Source: Martinezella miluonensis
GTDB taxonomy: Bacteria > Pseudomonadota > Alphaproteobacteria > Rhizobiales > Rhizobiaceae
Direction: 5' to 3'
Assembly: GCF_900094545.1 (NCBI RefSeq)
Contig: NZ_FMAH01000014.1
Span: forward strand, 1 to 64,000
Length of the DNA: 64,000 nucleotides
Below the pieces are notes generated by a model. The model saw only the letters and a program-made list of their open reading frames with translations. It searched no databases and was not told the origin of the DNA. Shown here piece by piece: positions 37,615 to 45,647 of this stretch. Each line of letters begins with the position of its first letter. Within the stretch, counting starts at the first letter, position 1. The translations under genes and the position numbers were made by a program.

Positions 37615-38895
37615 ATGAGCTCCGCCGCTTCCGCATCGCAATTCGCCGGCCATAACAGTTTTCCGGTCGACGAGGTCCGTGCTTTGTTCCCGGCCATCCA
37701 GAAGGCGGGCGACTTCGTCTTTCTCGACAATGCAGGCGGGTCGCAGGTGCCGCAGACGGTGGTGGACGCCGTCGCCAACCATCTGATCGATTTCAACGTC
37801 CAGCGCATGGCGAAATACCAGTACAGCCAGGGCGTGGACCGCAATCTCGACGAAGCGCGCGAAAGCGTCGCCATGCTGGTCAACGCCTATCGCCCGGAAG
37901 AAATCTCCTTCGGCCAGAATGCTACCTCCTTCATTCGCCTGGTGAGCCTCGGCATTGCCAAGCTGCTCGGCGAGCGCAATGAGATCGTCATCACCGACAT
38001 GGATCACGATGCCAACATCGCCACCTGGCTCGCCCTGGAAGCAGACGGCGCCAAGATCGTCTGGTGGCGCATGCGCGAGGACGGCACGCTGCATCCCGAA
38101 GATCTGAAGCCGCTCCTGAACGACAAGACCCGCCTCGTCGCCTGCACCGTCACGGCGCATTCCATCGGCACGATCGTCGATGTCGCAGCCGTCTGCAAAC
38201 TGGCGCAGGCGGCCGGCGCCGAGACCTTCCTCGATTGCGTCCATTACGGCCCGCATGGCCTGATCGACGTTCAGGCCTGGGGCTGCGATTATCTCGTCTG
38301 CTCCGGCTACAAGAATTTCTCGCCGCACATGGGCTTCCTCTGGGGCCGCTACGACGCGTTGGTCAAGCTTCCCACATTCAAGGAAGACTTCATTCCGGAC
38401 GTGCCGCCCTACAAGATCGAAGTCGGCACCTTCACCTATGAGAACGTCGCCGGCATGAACGCCGCAGTCAAATATCTCGAAGGCCTCGGCCGGCGCTTCC
38501 TGCCGACCGGCAACCATAGCCGCCGTGAAGCCTTGGCTGCCGCCATGGGCGCGATCCGTCAGTATGAGCTGATGCTGTCCCGCGAGATGATCGCCGTACT
38601 CAAGCGCCATGGCGCCACCATCTACGGCATCTCCGACGAAAACCGTCTCGAACAGCGCGTTCCCACAATCTGCTTCAACATGCCAGGCATCACCCCGCAG
38701 GAATTCGCCGATGAGATGGGCAAGGAACGCATCGGCTTGCGCGACGGTCACATGTTCGCACCGCGCCTGATGAGGCGCCTTGGCCTTTCGATGGAAACGG
38801 GCGCCATCCGTGTATCGCTGGTGCATTATAACAAGATCGAGGAGATCGCTCGGTTTGAGGCGGTGCTGACCAAGGTCATGGCGCGGCGCAAGTAA
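37615..38895 (+). CDS. Class V PLP-dependent enzyme, cysteine-desulfurase-like but without the catalytic Cys
   Basis: The 426-residue fold-type I PLP enzyme has the cofactor Asp in [11 protein letters not shown] (about 206-215) and the Schiff-base Lys233 in [17 protein letters not shown]. In SufS/CsdA enzymes a Cys follows in RxGHHCA; here the segment reads [12 protein letters not shown] with Phe in that place, so desulfurase activity is unlikely. A lyase, hydrolase (kynureninase-like) or aminotransferase role is possible. The promoter region has TGATCA boxes and a weak copy of the cluster operator. The natural substrate is unknown. Confidence 0.82.
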   Translation: MSSAASASQFAGHNSFPVDEVRALFPAIQKAGDFVFLDNAGGSQVPQTVVDAVANHLIDFNVQRMAKYQYSQGVDRNLDEARESVAMLVNAYRPEEISFGQNATSFIRLVSLGIAKLLGERNEIVITDMDHDANIATWLALEADGAKIVWWRMREDGTLHPEDLKPLLNDKTRLVACTVTAHSIGTIVDVAAVCKLAQAAGAETFLDCVHYGPHGLIDVQAWGCDYLVCSGYKNFSPHMGFLWGRYDALVKLPTFKEDFIPDVPPYKIEVGTFTYENVAGMNAAVKYLEGLGRRFLPTGNHSRREALAAAMGAIRQYELMLSREMIAVLKRHGATIYGISDENRLEQRVPTICFNMPGITPQEFADEMGKERIGLRDGHMFAPRLMRRLGLSMETGAIRVSLVHYNKIEEIARFEAVLTKVMARRK

Positions 38896-38908
38896 GCTGC
38901 GCCCATGA

Positions 38909-38941
38909 GCGGTGGCGGCGCCCGAACAACTCCGCCACCGC
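38909..38941 (+). terminator. Stem-loop after the class V PLP-enzyme gene
   Basis: GCGGTGGCGG at 38909-38918 pairs with CCGCCACCGC at 38932-38941, 13 bp past the stop codon. There is no following T-run, so it may be a processing or partial terminator. Confidence 0.45.
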
Positions 38942-39076
38942 AATGCCTCCGTGTCGTCAGCTGCAATCGGCAATGACACGGAAAGCGGCCTTGAGTTCAG
39001 AGTGGAATACCGCTTCGCAGCTAGGGCTTTTCGGTCTATCCCTCGTTGAGAGGACCGCTGTAGTGTGAGGAAGAGG

Positions 39077-39859
39077 ATGAGCGATTTTCGCCGGAATTGT
39101 ATCGAGCGCAGGCTGATCGTCGGCACCTTTGCGGCCATCCCGCATCCGGTCGCCATCGAAGTTGCGGCGGCCTCCGGCGTGGATTTCCTCTGCATCGACT
39201 GGGAGCACGCGCAGATCAGCCGCGAGCGCATCGAGGACCTGATCCGCGCTGCAAATGTCCACCAAGTCCCGGCCATGGTTCGTGTACCTGGACACGCTGC
39301 CGAAGACATTGCAGCTGTTTTGGATGCCGGCGCGGCCGGCGTTTTGATACCAAGGATTTCAACCGCTGAGCAGGCTCGGGCTGCCGTACGGGCCACGCGC
39401 TATCCGCCGCTTGGTGCGCGTGGCGTCGGTCCTGGCCGCGCGGCGGCCTATGGCTACCGCATCCCCGATTATCTCGCCAAGGCCAATGCCGAACTGGTGC
39501 TTGCCATCCAGGTCGAGACGGCCGAAGGGCTGGCCAACGTTGCCGATATCGCCGCCGTTGACGGCATCGACCTCATTTTCATCGGCCCCGGCGATCTCTC
39601 GGTCTCGATCAATGCGATGGGACCGGCGGGCAAGGACAAGCTCGACGGCGCCATCCGCGCCATCGCCAAAGCGGCTCTTTCGGCCGGCCGTGCGGTCGGT
39701 ATTTTCCGCCCGTCGCCAGACGATGTCCGCGCCTGGTCGGAAGGCGGAATAAGCTTCTTCGTGCTGGCCAGCGACACGATGTTTCTCGGCGCCGGCATGG
39801 CAGCGGGCATCGCTGAGGCAAAGAAGCATCAGAGCGCTTCGGAGGCCGAGGAAAAATGA
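39077..39859 (+). CDS. HpcH/HpaI-family aldolase
   Basis: The ATG at 39077 (GAGGAAGAGG ahead) gives a 260-residue class II aldolase of the HpaI type. These enzymes cleave 4-hydroxy-2-oxo acids to pyruvate plus an aldehyde using a divalent metal. Catalytic and metal residues are visible: WEHAQ with the conserved His, VRVPG with the Arg, QVETAEGL with the metal Glu and GPGDLSVS with the metal Asp. It lies between the PLP-enzyme and aminotransferase genes. A role in pyruvate-forming cleavage within the same catabolic scheme is inferred only from position. Confidence 0.88.
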   Translation: MSDFRRNCIERRLIVGTFAAIPHPVAIEVAAASGVDFLCIDWEHAQISRERIEDLIRAANVHQVPAMVRVPGHAAEDIAAVLDAGAAGVLIPRISTAEQARAAVRATRYPPLGARGVGPGRAAAYGYRIPDYLAKANAELVLAIQVETAEGLANVADIAAVDGIDLIFIGPGDLSVSINAMGPAGKDKLDGAIRAIAKAALSAGRAVGIFRPSPDDVRAWSEGGISFFVLASDTMFLGAGMAAGIAEAKKHQSASEAEEK

Positions 39860-39918
39860 ACGATTCCAGGCCTTTAAAGCACACAACGACAGCAACCGAA
39901 GCGGATAAAAGCATGGAC

Positions 39919-39932
39919 TTTTAAGCTTAAAA
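39919..39932. promoter_or_regulatory. Perfect copy of the cluster operator
   Basis: TTTTAAGCTTAAAA is a perfect 14-bp palindrome about 115 bp ahead of the aminotransferase start. It is the reference copy for the motif found also at 45305, 52696, 59894 and 60024. Its symmetry and size fit a MarR-family dimer. Confidence 0.65.
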
Positions 39933-40046
39933 TTTGTCCTTGAAATGCATTCGTTTTTGGATAAGCATTCGAAAATGAAGAGCAATCCAGGCGCAGGTTT
40001 GGGCCGTCGTTTCGTTCCTTCAACACCGATTTCCCAGGGGAATTCC

Positions 40047-41255
40047 TTGTCTCTTCTGCCGCAGCACAATTTGCCGAACGCAATCGCCGGTCGCGACGCC
40101 CTTGAAGGCATCCGCGCACAGATCCGCGACATGCGCACCGACAACATAGCCGTCCTCGCCAAGCGCGCGCGGGAACTCGGCGGCGTCATACCGCTCTGGT
40201 TCGGCGAAGGCGACATCGTGACGCCGGCCTTCATCCGCGACGCCGCAAAGAAAGCACTGGACGATGGCGCGACCTTCTATGTCCCGAACATGCGCGGTCT
40301 CCCGACACTGAACGAGGCGCTCTCGGAATATCAGACCCGCTGGCACGAGCGCCCCATCCCCATCGAGCGCACCACGGTTGCCCCCGGCGGCATGCAGGCG
40401 CTCTACATGGCGCTTGAATTACTCGTCGACGTCGGCACCAATGTCGTCTACGTCGCGCCGCAATGGCCGAACATCCACAATGCCATTCATCTGATCGGCG
40501 GCGAACCGCGCGCCGTATCGCTCGATTTCGATACCGACTGGCGCCTCGATCTCGACAAGCTCTTTGCCCGCTGCGATGCCCGCACCCGTGCAATCTTCCT
40601 GTCGACGCCCTCCAACCCGACGGGCTGGACGGCTTCGCGCGAAGAGATGCTGGCGCTGCTCGATTTCAGCCGCCGCACCGGCATCTGGATCATTTCTGAC
40701 GAAGTCTATGCCCGCCTCTATTTCGACGGCGAGATTGCACCGTCGATCCTGCAGGTGGCGGAAGACGGCGATCGCGTGATTGCGATCAACAGCTTCTCGA
40801 AAGCATGGGCCATGACCGGCTGGCGCGTCGGCTGGCTGACGCATCCTTCCGCCGTCGCCGACCAACTCGGCGCGATGACGCAATATGTCAACAGCGGTAC
40901 ATCGGCGATGGTACAGGCGGGAGCTGCCGCGGCATTGCGCCAAGGCGAGCCGCTGATTGCCGAGATCCGCGGCCGGATCAAGGCCGGCCTCGACCTTGCC
41001 TATGAGAAGCTGCCAAAAATACCGGGCATGATCCTGCCGGAAAAGCCGCGCGGCGGCATGTACGCCTTCTTCGCGCTGCAGGGAGAGGCCGACGCGACAG
41101 CGCTTTGCGAGCGCATTCTGGAGACGGCCCGCGTCGGTCTGGCGCCCGGCTATCACTTTGGAGAATCGTCGCGCGCATTCCTGCGCATGTGCACCTTCCG
41201 CGAAACGGAACAGATGCGTCTCGCCCTCGACCGCATGGTCGATGCGATGACATGA
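40047..41255 (+). CDS. Class I/II pyridoxal-phosphate aminotransferase
   Basis: The TTG at 40047, 6 nt after AGGGGAA, gives 402 residues, the usual length; in-frame ATGs at 39945 and 39975 lack ribosome sites and lie close to the operator. Hallmarks are STPSNPTGWT, the cofactor Asp in ISDEVYARLYF (about 218), the Schiff-base Lys in INSFSKAWAMTGWRVG (about 252), and the carboxylate-binding Arg in SSRAFLRMCTF. Substrate range is not readable. In this setting an aromatic amino-acid aminotransferase making indolepyruvate would fit. It leads an operon with the polar amino-acid transporter. Confidence 0.85.
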   Translation: MSLLPQHNLPNAIAGRDALEGIRAQIRDMRTDNIAVLAKRARELGGVIPLWFGEGDIVTPAFIRDAAKKALDDGATFYVPNMRGLPTLNEALSEYQTRWHERPIPIERTTVAPGGMQALYMALELLVDVGTNVVYVAPQWPNIHNAIHLIGGEPRAVSLDFDTDWRLDLDKLFARCDARTRAIFLSTPSNPTGWTASREEMLALLDFSRRTGIWIISDEVYARLYFDGEIAPSILQVAEDGDRVIAINSFSKAWAMTGWRVGWLTHPSAVADQLGAMTQYVNSGTSAMVQAGAAAALRQGEPLIAEIRGRIKAGLDLAYEKLPKIPGMILPEKPRGGMYAFFALQGEADATALCERILETARVGLAPGYHFGESSRAFLRMCTFRETEQMRLALDRMVDAMT

Positions 41256-41335
41256 GACGGCCGCCCGGACGGGCGGACGGGGAATACCGCGGGTAAGAGG
41301 AAAACCCGCAGCCATAACCAGAGGGAGACTAAAAA

Positions 41336-42133
41336 ATGCATATAACTCGTCGCAGTCTGCTGGTCCTAGCGACCGCCGTCGGCCTTGCCGGCGGAAGCCA
41401 CTTTACCTATGCCGCCGATGCGCTGAATGTCGGTTCCTATCCCAACAACCCGCCCTTCGAATACAAAACTGCCAATGGCGGTTTCGAAGGCTTCGAGGTC
41501 GATGTGGTCAACGAAGCGGCCAAGCGCGCCGGCATGACCACCAACATCGCCGACTATGGCTTCCAGGCCCTGTTTGCCGCAACGAGCTCCAAGCGCATCG
41601 ACGTGGCGATCTCGTCCATCACCATCACGCCGGAGCGCCTGAAGTCGCAGTCCTTCACGCAGCCTTACTACGACTCCGACATGGGCGTCGCCGCCAAGGA
41701 AGGCAGCTCGATCAAGGCGCTCGCCGATCTCAAGGGCGCGGTCGTCGGCGTACTCTCCGGCTCGACCGGCGAAAAATGGGTCAATGACAACAAGGCCGCT
41801 AAGGGTTTTGCCGACGTCAAGGGCTACAATTCACAGCAGGACATGTTCCTTGATCTCGGCGCCGGCCGCATCGACGCCGTCGTCAGCGACATTCCGGGCA
41901 TGCAGTATCTCTTCGTCAAGACCAAGGGCTTTGCCATCAAGGATCGCATCAAGACCGGCGAACAATACGGCCTGATGATGACCAAGGATTCGCCACTGCT
42001 CGGCAAGATCAACGACGCCATCACCGCGATGAAGAAGGACGGCACGCTGGAAAAGATCCACGAGAAGTGGTTCGGCAGCAAGGCGCCGGCAGGCTCCTCC
42101 ACCGTCACCGAATTGCCTATCCCCAAGGCGTGA
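41336..42133 (+). CDS. Polar amino-acid ABC transporter, substrate-binding protein
   Basis: This 265-residue periplasmic protein is of SBP family 3. An N-terminal signal contains twin arginines (ITRRSLLVLATAVGLAGG) and ends around TYAAD, possibly a Tat substrate. The mature part shows the family pattern NNPPFEYKTANGGFEGFEVD, DVAISSITITPERL and the C-terminal IHEKWFGSK. GAGGGAG precedes the ATG. It follows the aminotransferase and precedes, across a RIME element, the matching permease. No ATPase of this family is present in the window. Confidence 0.92.
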   Translation: MHITRRSLLVLATAVGLAGGSHFTYAADALNVGSYPNNPPFEYKTANGGFEGFEVDVVNEAAKRAGMTTNIADYGFQALFAATSSKRIDVAISSITITPERLKSQSFTQPYYDSDMGVAAKEGSSIKALADLKGAVVGVLSGSTGEKWVNDNKAAKGFADVKGYNSQQDMFLDLGAGRIDAVVSDIPGMQYLFVKTKGFAIKDRIKTGEQYGLMMTKDSPLLGKINDAITAMKKDGTLEKIHEKWFGSKAPAGSSTVTELPIPKA

Positions 42134-42190
42134 TCAAAAGATCATCGTTGAAATGAAACTACGCCGGTCGTAACGGCCGGCGTAGATACA

Positions 42191-42294
42191 AGAGCAATTC
42201 CAGCAAAAGTGCGAAGCGGTTTTGCGTCCGGAATTGCGTAAAAACAAAGAGATAGAGCATTTCTGCGACTCCGTTTAATGCGGAAATGCTCTAA
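42191..42294. repeat. RIME-type rhizobial intergenic repeat, second full copy
   Basis: It has the same two-palindrome layout as 8891-8992: GCAATTCC...GGAATTGC, then AGAGCATTTC...GAAATGCTCT. The right palindrome has a different arm sequence from the first copy, as expected for a mosaic element. It lies inside the transporter operon between the binding-protein and permease genes, where its hairpins could reduce permease expression. Confidence 0.8.
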
Positions 42295-42329
42295 GAAATC
42301 TTGTCTTCGTCTTGCACACGGGAGTGCCA

Positions 42330-43004
42330 ATGTCTTTCGTCGATACCTTCTTCAATTCCGACGTCATGATCTCGGCTTTCCCGCAGCTGCTGCGCGGGCT
42401 TTGGATGACCATCGCGCTCGGCGTGGTCAGCATCCTGATCGGCGTGACCGGCGGCCTCTTCGTCAGCCTGGTCCGCCTCTATGCCCCCAAGCCGCTGCAG
42501 CTGCTGACGATCGCCTATATCGACATCATGCGCGCTATGCCGATGCTGGTCGTGCTGATCCTGATCTACTACGCGCTGCCTTTCGTCGGCATCAGCTTTT
42601 CGGCCTGGTGGTCGGCGATCATCGGCTTTTCCATCGTGCTTGCAGCCTACTCGGCCGAAGTCTTCCGCTCGGGCATCGAAAGCGTGCCGCGCGGCCAGTT
42701 CGAAGCCGCTGCCGCTCTCGGCATTCCCTTCCTGATCACGCTCTACAAGGTCGTGCTGCCACAGGCGGTCCGCATCGTCATCCCGCCCACCACCAGCAAC
42801 TGCGTGTCGATGTTCAAGGATACGTCGCTCGCTTCGACGGTGGCGCTGCCGGAACTGCTGAAAGAGGGCCAGAATGCCCAAGGCTTTTACGCCAATCCCT
42901 CGCCGCTGATCATGGCCGCGGTGATCTACGTCATCCTGCTTTGGCCGATGGTGCGTCTGGTGAGCGTACTGGAGAAGAAATTCAAAAGCGAACGCGCCCA
43001 CTAA
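42330..43004 (+). CDS. Polar amino-acid ABC transporter, permease
   Basis: The 224-residue HisM/GlnP-type permease has about five helices. It shows the LRGLWMTIALGVVSILIGV opening and the EAA loop EAAAALGIPFLITLYKVVLP that contacts the ATPase. The ATG at 42330 follows GGGAG; a TTG at 42312 would add six residues. Only one permease is present and no ATPase, so it may form a homodimer and borrow an ATPase encoded elsewhere. Confidence 0.9.
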   Translation: MSFVDTFFNSDVMISAFPQLLRGLWMTIALGVVSILIGVTGGLFVSLVRLYAPKPLQLLTIAYIDIMRAMPMLVVLILIYYALPFVGISFSAWWSAIIGFSIVLAAYSAEVFRSGIESVPRGQFEAAAALGIPFLITLYKVVLPQAVRIVIPPTTSNCVSMFKDTSLASTVALPELLKEGQNAQGFYANPSPLIMAAVIYVILLWPMVRLVSVLEKKFKSERAH

Positions 43005-43020
43005 AACAACTCCGAGGAGT

Positions 43021-43058
43021 GCAGAGCGGTTGGGGGTTTCATGAAACGCGGAACCGCT
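43021..43058. repeat. Right half of a RIME-type element
   Basis: GCAGAGCGGTT...AACCGCT matches the right-hand palindrome of the element at 8891-8992, including the flanking GCAG. An inner GTTTCATGAAAC palindrome adds a second stem. It sits between the convergent permease and MarR genes and may act as a terminator. The left half is missing. Confidence 0.65.
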
Positions 43059-43069
43059 CCGGAGGGGCG

Positions 43070-43585
43070 TCAATCGAAGTCGTTGCCGGAAAGATGGTTG
43101 CTGACGGAGGTCTTCACCTCACCGATATCCTGCCAAAGCTCGGTGATGATGGCGGGGTCTACATCGGCCATCATATCTCGCAACCAGCCCTCATGGGCAG
43201 CGGCCATGGCGCCGAACAGCTCCACCCCCCTTTCGGTCAACTTCGCGACCGTCACGCGCCGGTCACCGTCAGGCGTCGCGCGCCGCACCAGCCCATCCGT
43301 CTCCAACCGTTCCACCAGCCCCGTGACATTGCCGTTGGTAACCATGGTACGCTTGGAAAGCTCGCCGAGGCGTAGGCCATCGCGTTCGCGATAAAGCTGC
43401 GCCATCAGATCGAATTGCGGCAGGGTCGCGCCGAACTCGTTGCGCAGCCGGCGACGGATTTCCTGCGAAATCAGCTTCGTGGTCGACAGCATGCGCAGCC
43501 AGAGCCGTAGCTCCAGCTTTTTGCCTTCCTGCGCTCCTTGAACGATGATCTCCAGATCAACGTTTACACTCTCGGACTCTGTCAT
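43070..43585 (-). CDS. MarR-family transcriptional regulator
   Basis: The 171-residue protein has the MarR winged HTH, with LRLGELSKRTMVTNGNVTGL as recognition region and GLVRRATPDGDRRVTVAKLT as the beta-wing with the conserved DxRxxxV pattern. MarR proteins often bind phenolic or indolic acids and release AT-rich palindromes. A 14-bp palindrome related to the cluster operator lies 57 bp ahead of its own ATG. It is one of two MarR genes in the cluster, and either could own the shared operator. Confidence 0.9.
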   Translation of the reverse strand: MTESESVNVDLEIIVQGAQEGKKLELRLWLRMLSTTKLISQEIRRRLRNEFGATLPQFDLMAQLYRERDGLRLGELSKRTMVTNGNVTGLVERLETDGLVRRATPDGDRRVTVAKLTERGVELFGAMAAAHEGWLRDMMADVDPAIITELWQDIGEVKTSVSNHLSGNDFD

Positions 43586-43642
43586 GACGTCGCCTCGGTC
43601 TATCGTTCCGCATCGCTGATCTAAGCGATCTAGGGAGCAATA

Positions 43643-43656
43643 TTTGAAACGTCAAA
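43643..43656. promoter_or_regulatory. Variant copy of the cluster operator ahead of MarR
   Basis: TTTGAAACGTCAAA is an inverted repeat (TTTGA/TCAAA) and matches TTTKAAGCTTMAAA at 12 of 14 positions. It lies 57 bp upstream of the first MarR gene and only 26 bp past the end of the FAD-enzyme gene, consistent with autoregulation. Confidence 0.45.
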
Positions 43657-43682
43657 GGTTTGGGCGTCAAGTCGCTTGGCAG

Positions 43683-45251
43683 TCACTTGGCCAGCATTTT
43701 CCCCAGCATGAAACCGGAACCGGCACCCGTTCCCGCACCCGGCCATGTCGAGGCCCCGCACATGAAGAGCGAAGCGACCGGCGTCTTGTAACGCGAATAG
43801 CCGGCAACGGGGCGGAACAGGAAGTTCTGGTCGAGGTGATGACTACCCGAGAGATTGTCGCCGCCGACGAGATTTGGATTCTCGCGTTCGAGATCGACGG
43901 GAGAAAAGACCGAACGGCCCAATATCTTGCCACGCAAGCCTGGGGCGTAGCGCTCGATGATGTCGAGGACCCGCTCCGCATAGGCATCCTTGATCGCGTC
44001 CCAGTTAGCGCCGGTGATTTCGCCTGCGGCGTCGCCACGGAATTGCGCCGGCAGGACGCGCACCTGTATCCAGAGCACATGCTGCCCGGGAGGCGCGCGC
44101 GAGGGATCGATGGCTGTAGGCTGGCCGACCACCAGGGCAGGCTCGACAGGCAGCAGGCCGCCCATCGCCTCAGCATAGACGCGGGACATCATTTCGAGAT
44201 CCGGCGCGATATGCACATAGGCGAAATTCTGCAGCGCCTTGCCCGCCGTCCAGTCCGGAAGACCCGATAGCGCCAGATGGATCATCATCGTGCCGGGGCC
44301 GGCACGGAAGCGGGAAACCTTGCCGTCGAATTCCTGCCGCGACGGATCCTGATCGAGAAGCTTGCCGAAGAGGATCTGCGGATGGATGTTGGCGATAACG
44401 GCGCGCTTCGCTTCATAGCGGCGTCCATCGGCAAGAACGACGCCCGTCGCCTTCCCGCCTGCCGTGACGATCTTGTCGACGCGCGTGCCCAGCATCAATT
44501 CGCCGCCCTTGCTCTTCAGCACGGCCGCCATCGCCTTGATGATCGTATCGGCTCCCCCCTTGCCGATCACCATGCCGAAGGCCTGATTGGCCATGGATTC
44601 GAGATAAGGAAACAGCGCACCGCCGGCGACATCGGGCGCAAAATCGAGATGCAGCCCCCAGGCAGCCATCATCGTCTTGAGCTTGGTATTCCGGAAGCGG
44701 GCGTCGAGAAAATCGCGCGGCGAGGCAAACAGCGTGCGCGCCGTGTCGTAGACCCAGCCAGTCCCCTTTTCGCGCCACGCCTTCCAGACGACCTTGGCGG
44801 CGGCCATGGAGGGCATGGGCGAGCCGAGCAGACCGAAGATATGCGGAGCATCCGCACCGAACTGCGAGAGCATATTGCGCCAGGCGGCAGCATCCTGCGG
44901 CGATATATCGGCGATGGCACCCGCAGTCTTCTCCAGATCGGTACTGACGCCGAGGTAGCTATTGTCGCGGAAGACGCTGGCGAAGCAATCCGCAGCGGGC
45001 ACGAAGCCGAGGCCTTCGGCCAACAACTCATTCTTGTACTGCGCAAAGAAGGCGGAGCCGGCGAACATGGAAAGGTTCATTGCGCAAAGATCGTGCCTAA
45101 AGCCGGGCAGCGTCACCTCGCGGGTTTTGACCGCGCCGCCCGGCTCGGCATTGCCCTCGATGACGGCAACCTTCCAGCCTTTCGCCGCCAGATGCACCGC
45201 CGCCGCCAGGCCATTGTGCCCCGCTCCCACTATGATCGCGTCATAGCTCAT
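43683..45251 (-). CDS. Phytoene-desaturase-like FAD oxidoreductase (first paralogue)
   Basis: The 522-residue flavoprotein opens with the dinucleotide fold YDAIIVGAGHNGLAAAVHLA and EGNAEPGGAVKTRE, and ends with a second FAD motif, FMCGASTWPGAGTGAGSGFM. This places it in the large CrtI/NAD(P)/FAD oxidoreductase group whose members act on very varied substrates. No carotenoid genes are nearby. It shares GLLP.EP, DPSRAP.G and GDAAGEI segments with the second paralogue at 46508. Its promoter region holds a copy of the cluster operator. A role in oxidising an indolic intermediate is an inference. Confidence 0.82.
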   Translation of the reverse strand: MSYDAIIVGAGHNGLAAAVHLAAKGWKVAVIEGNAEPGGAVKTREVTLPGFRHDLCAMNLSMFAGSAFFAQYKNELLAEGLGFVPAADCFASVFRDNSYLGVSTDLEKTAGAIADISPQDAAAWRNMLSQFGADAPHIFGLLGSPMPSMAAAKVVWKAWREKGTGWVYDTARTLFASPRDFLDARFRNTKLKTMMAAWGLHLDFAPDVAGGALFPYLESMANQAFGMVIGKGGADTIIKAMAAVLKSKGGELMLGTRVDKIVTAGGKATGVVLADGRRYEAKRAVIANIHPQILFGKLLDQDPSRQEFDGKVSRFRAGPGTMMIHLALSGLPDWTAGKALQNFAYVHIAPDLEMMSRVYAEAMGGLLPVEPALVVGQPTAIDPSRAPPGQHVLWIQVRVLPAQFRGDAAGEITGANWDAIKDAYAERVLDIIERYAPGLRGKILGRSVFSPVDLERENPNLVGGDNLSGSHHLDQNFLFRPVAGYSRYKTPVASLFMCGASTWPGAGTGAGSGFMLGKMLAK

Positions 45252-45284
45252 CGTTCGCCCCTCACTCGTCGGTGATTATTATTG

Positions 45285-45509
45285 TCACATGCATACATCT
45301 TGAGCTTTAAGCTTCAAGTATTTATTAGCGCGAATTTTATCTACAAAGACAATCCTGGATAGAATTGAATCAAGTAACTCTCGAAATTTACCTTCATTTT
45401 CAGCGCTTTGCCTGATCCGGGAAAGCAACTTAAAAGGTGTCAATTTTGGACGCTGAACCCATCGCGCGATGCTTGCAATATCATATATTGTGACATAGGC
45501 TTCCCTCAT
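45285..45509 (-). CDS. Doubtful small open frame, 74 residues
   Basis: A minus-strand frame from ATG 45509 to TGA 45285 encodes a 74-residue, Lys/Arg/Leu-rich sequence with no motif I recognise (includes YVTIYDIASIARWVQRPKL). There is no clear ribosome site. The cluster operator lies inside its 3' end, which argues against it. Its amino-acid composition is reasonably protein-like, so it is kept at low confidence. Confidence 0.2.
   Translation of the reverse strand: MREAYVTIYDIASIARWVQRPKLTPFKLLSRIRQSAENEGKFRELLDSILSRIVFVDKIRANKYLKLKAQDVCM
45305..45318. promoter_or_regulatory. Copy of the cluster operator
   Basis: CTTTAAGCTTCAAG matches 12 of 14 positions of TTTKAAGCTTMAAA and is nearly palindromic over a wider CTTGAGCTTTAAGCTTCAAG block (45299-45318). 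It lies 53 bp ahead of the first FAD-enzyme gene and could also control the divergent hydrolase. Confidence 0.6.
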
Positions 45510-45647
45510 TCTGCCGCCGCGCGGACCCGGTGCCGGGAGGAAAGGCACCCCGCACCTGGCGAAAACGACTTCAAGCTCGACCTCGAAAAAGAACTCGCCA
45601 GGCGGCTTCTTGCATGGGGTCATGCGACAACAAGGGGAACCCAACAT

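Larger units (their letters stand above)
45252..45647. other. 396-bp divergent, AT-rich intergenic region
   Basis: It lies between the first FAD-enzyme gene (minus) and the isatin-hydrolase-like gene (plus). It contains the operator copy at 45305-45318 and is clearly lower in GC than its surroundings. One weak open frame on the minus strand (45285-45509) is listed separately. Promoters for both flanking genes must be here. Confidence 0.6.

Noticed and set aside
37573..39396. 607-residue minus-strand open frame opposite the class V PLP-enzyme and aldolase genes
   Set aside because: It overlaps two genes with all family motifs on the other strand and shows no family features itself.
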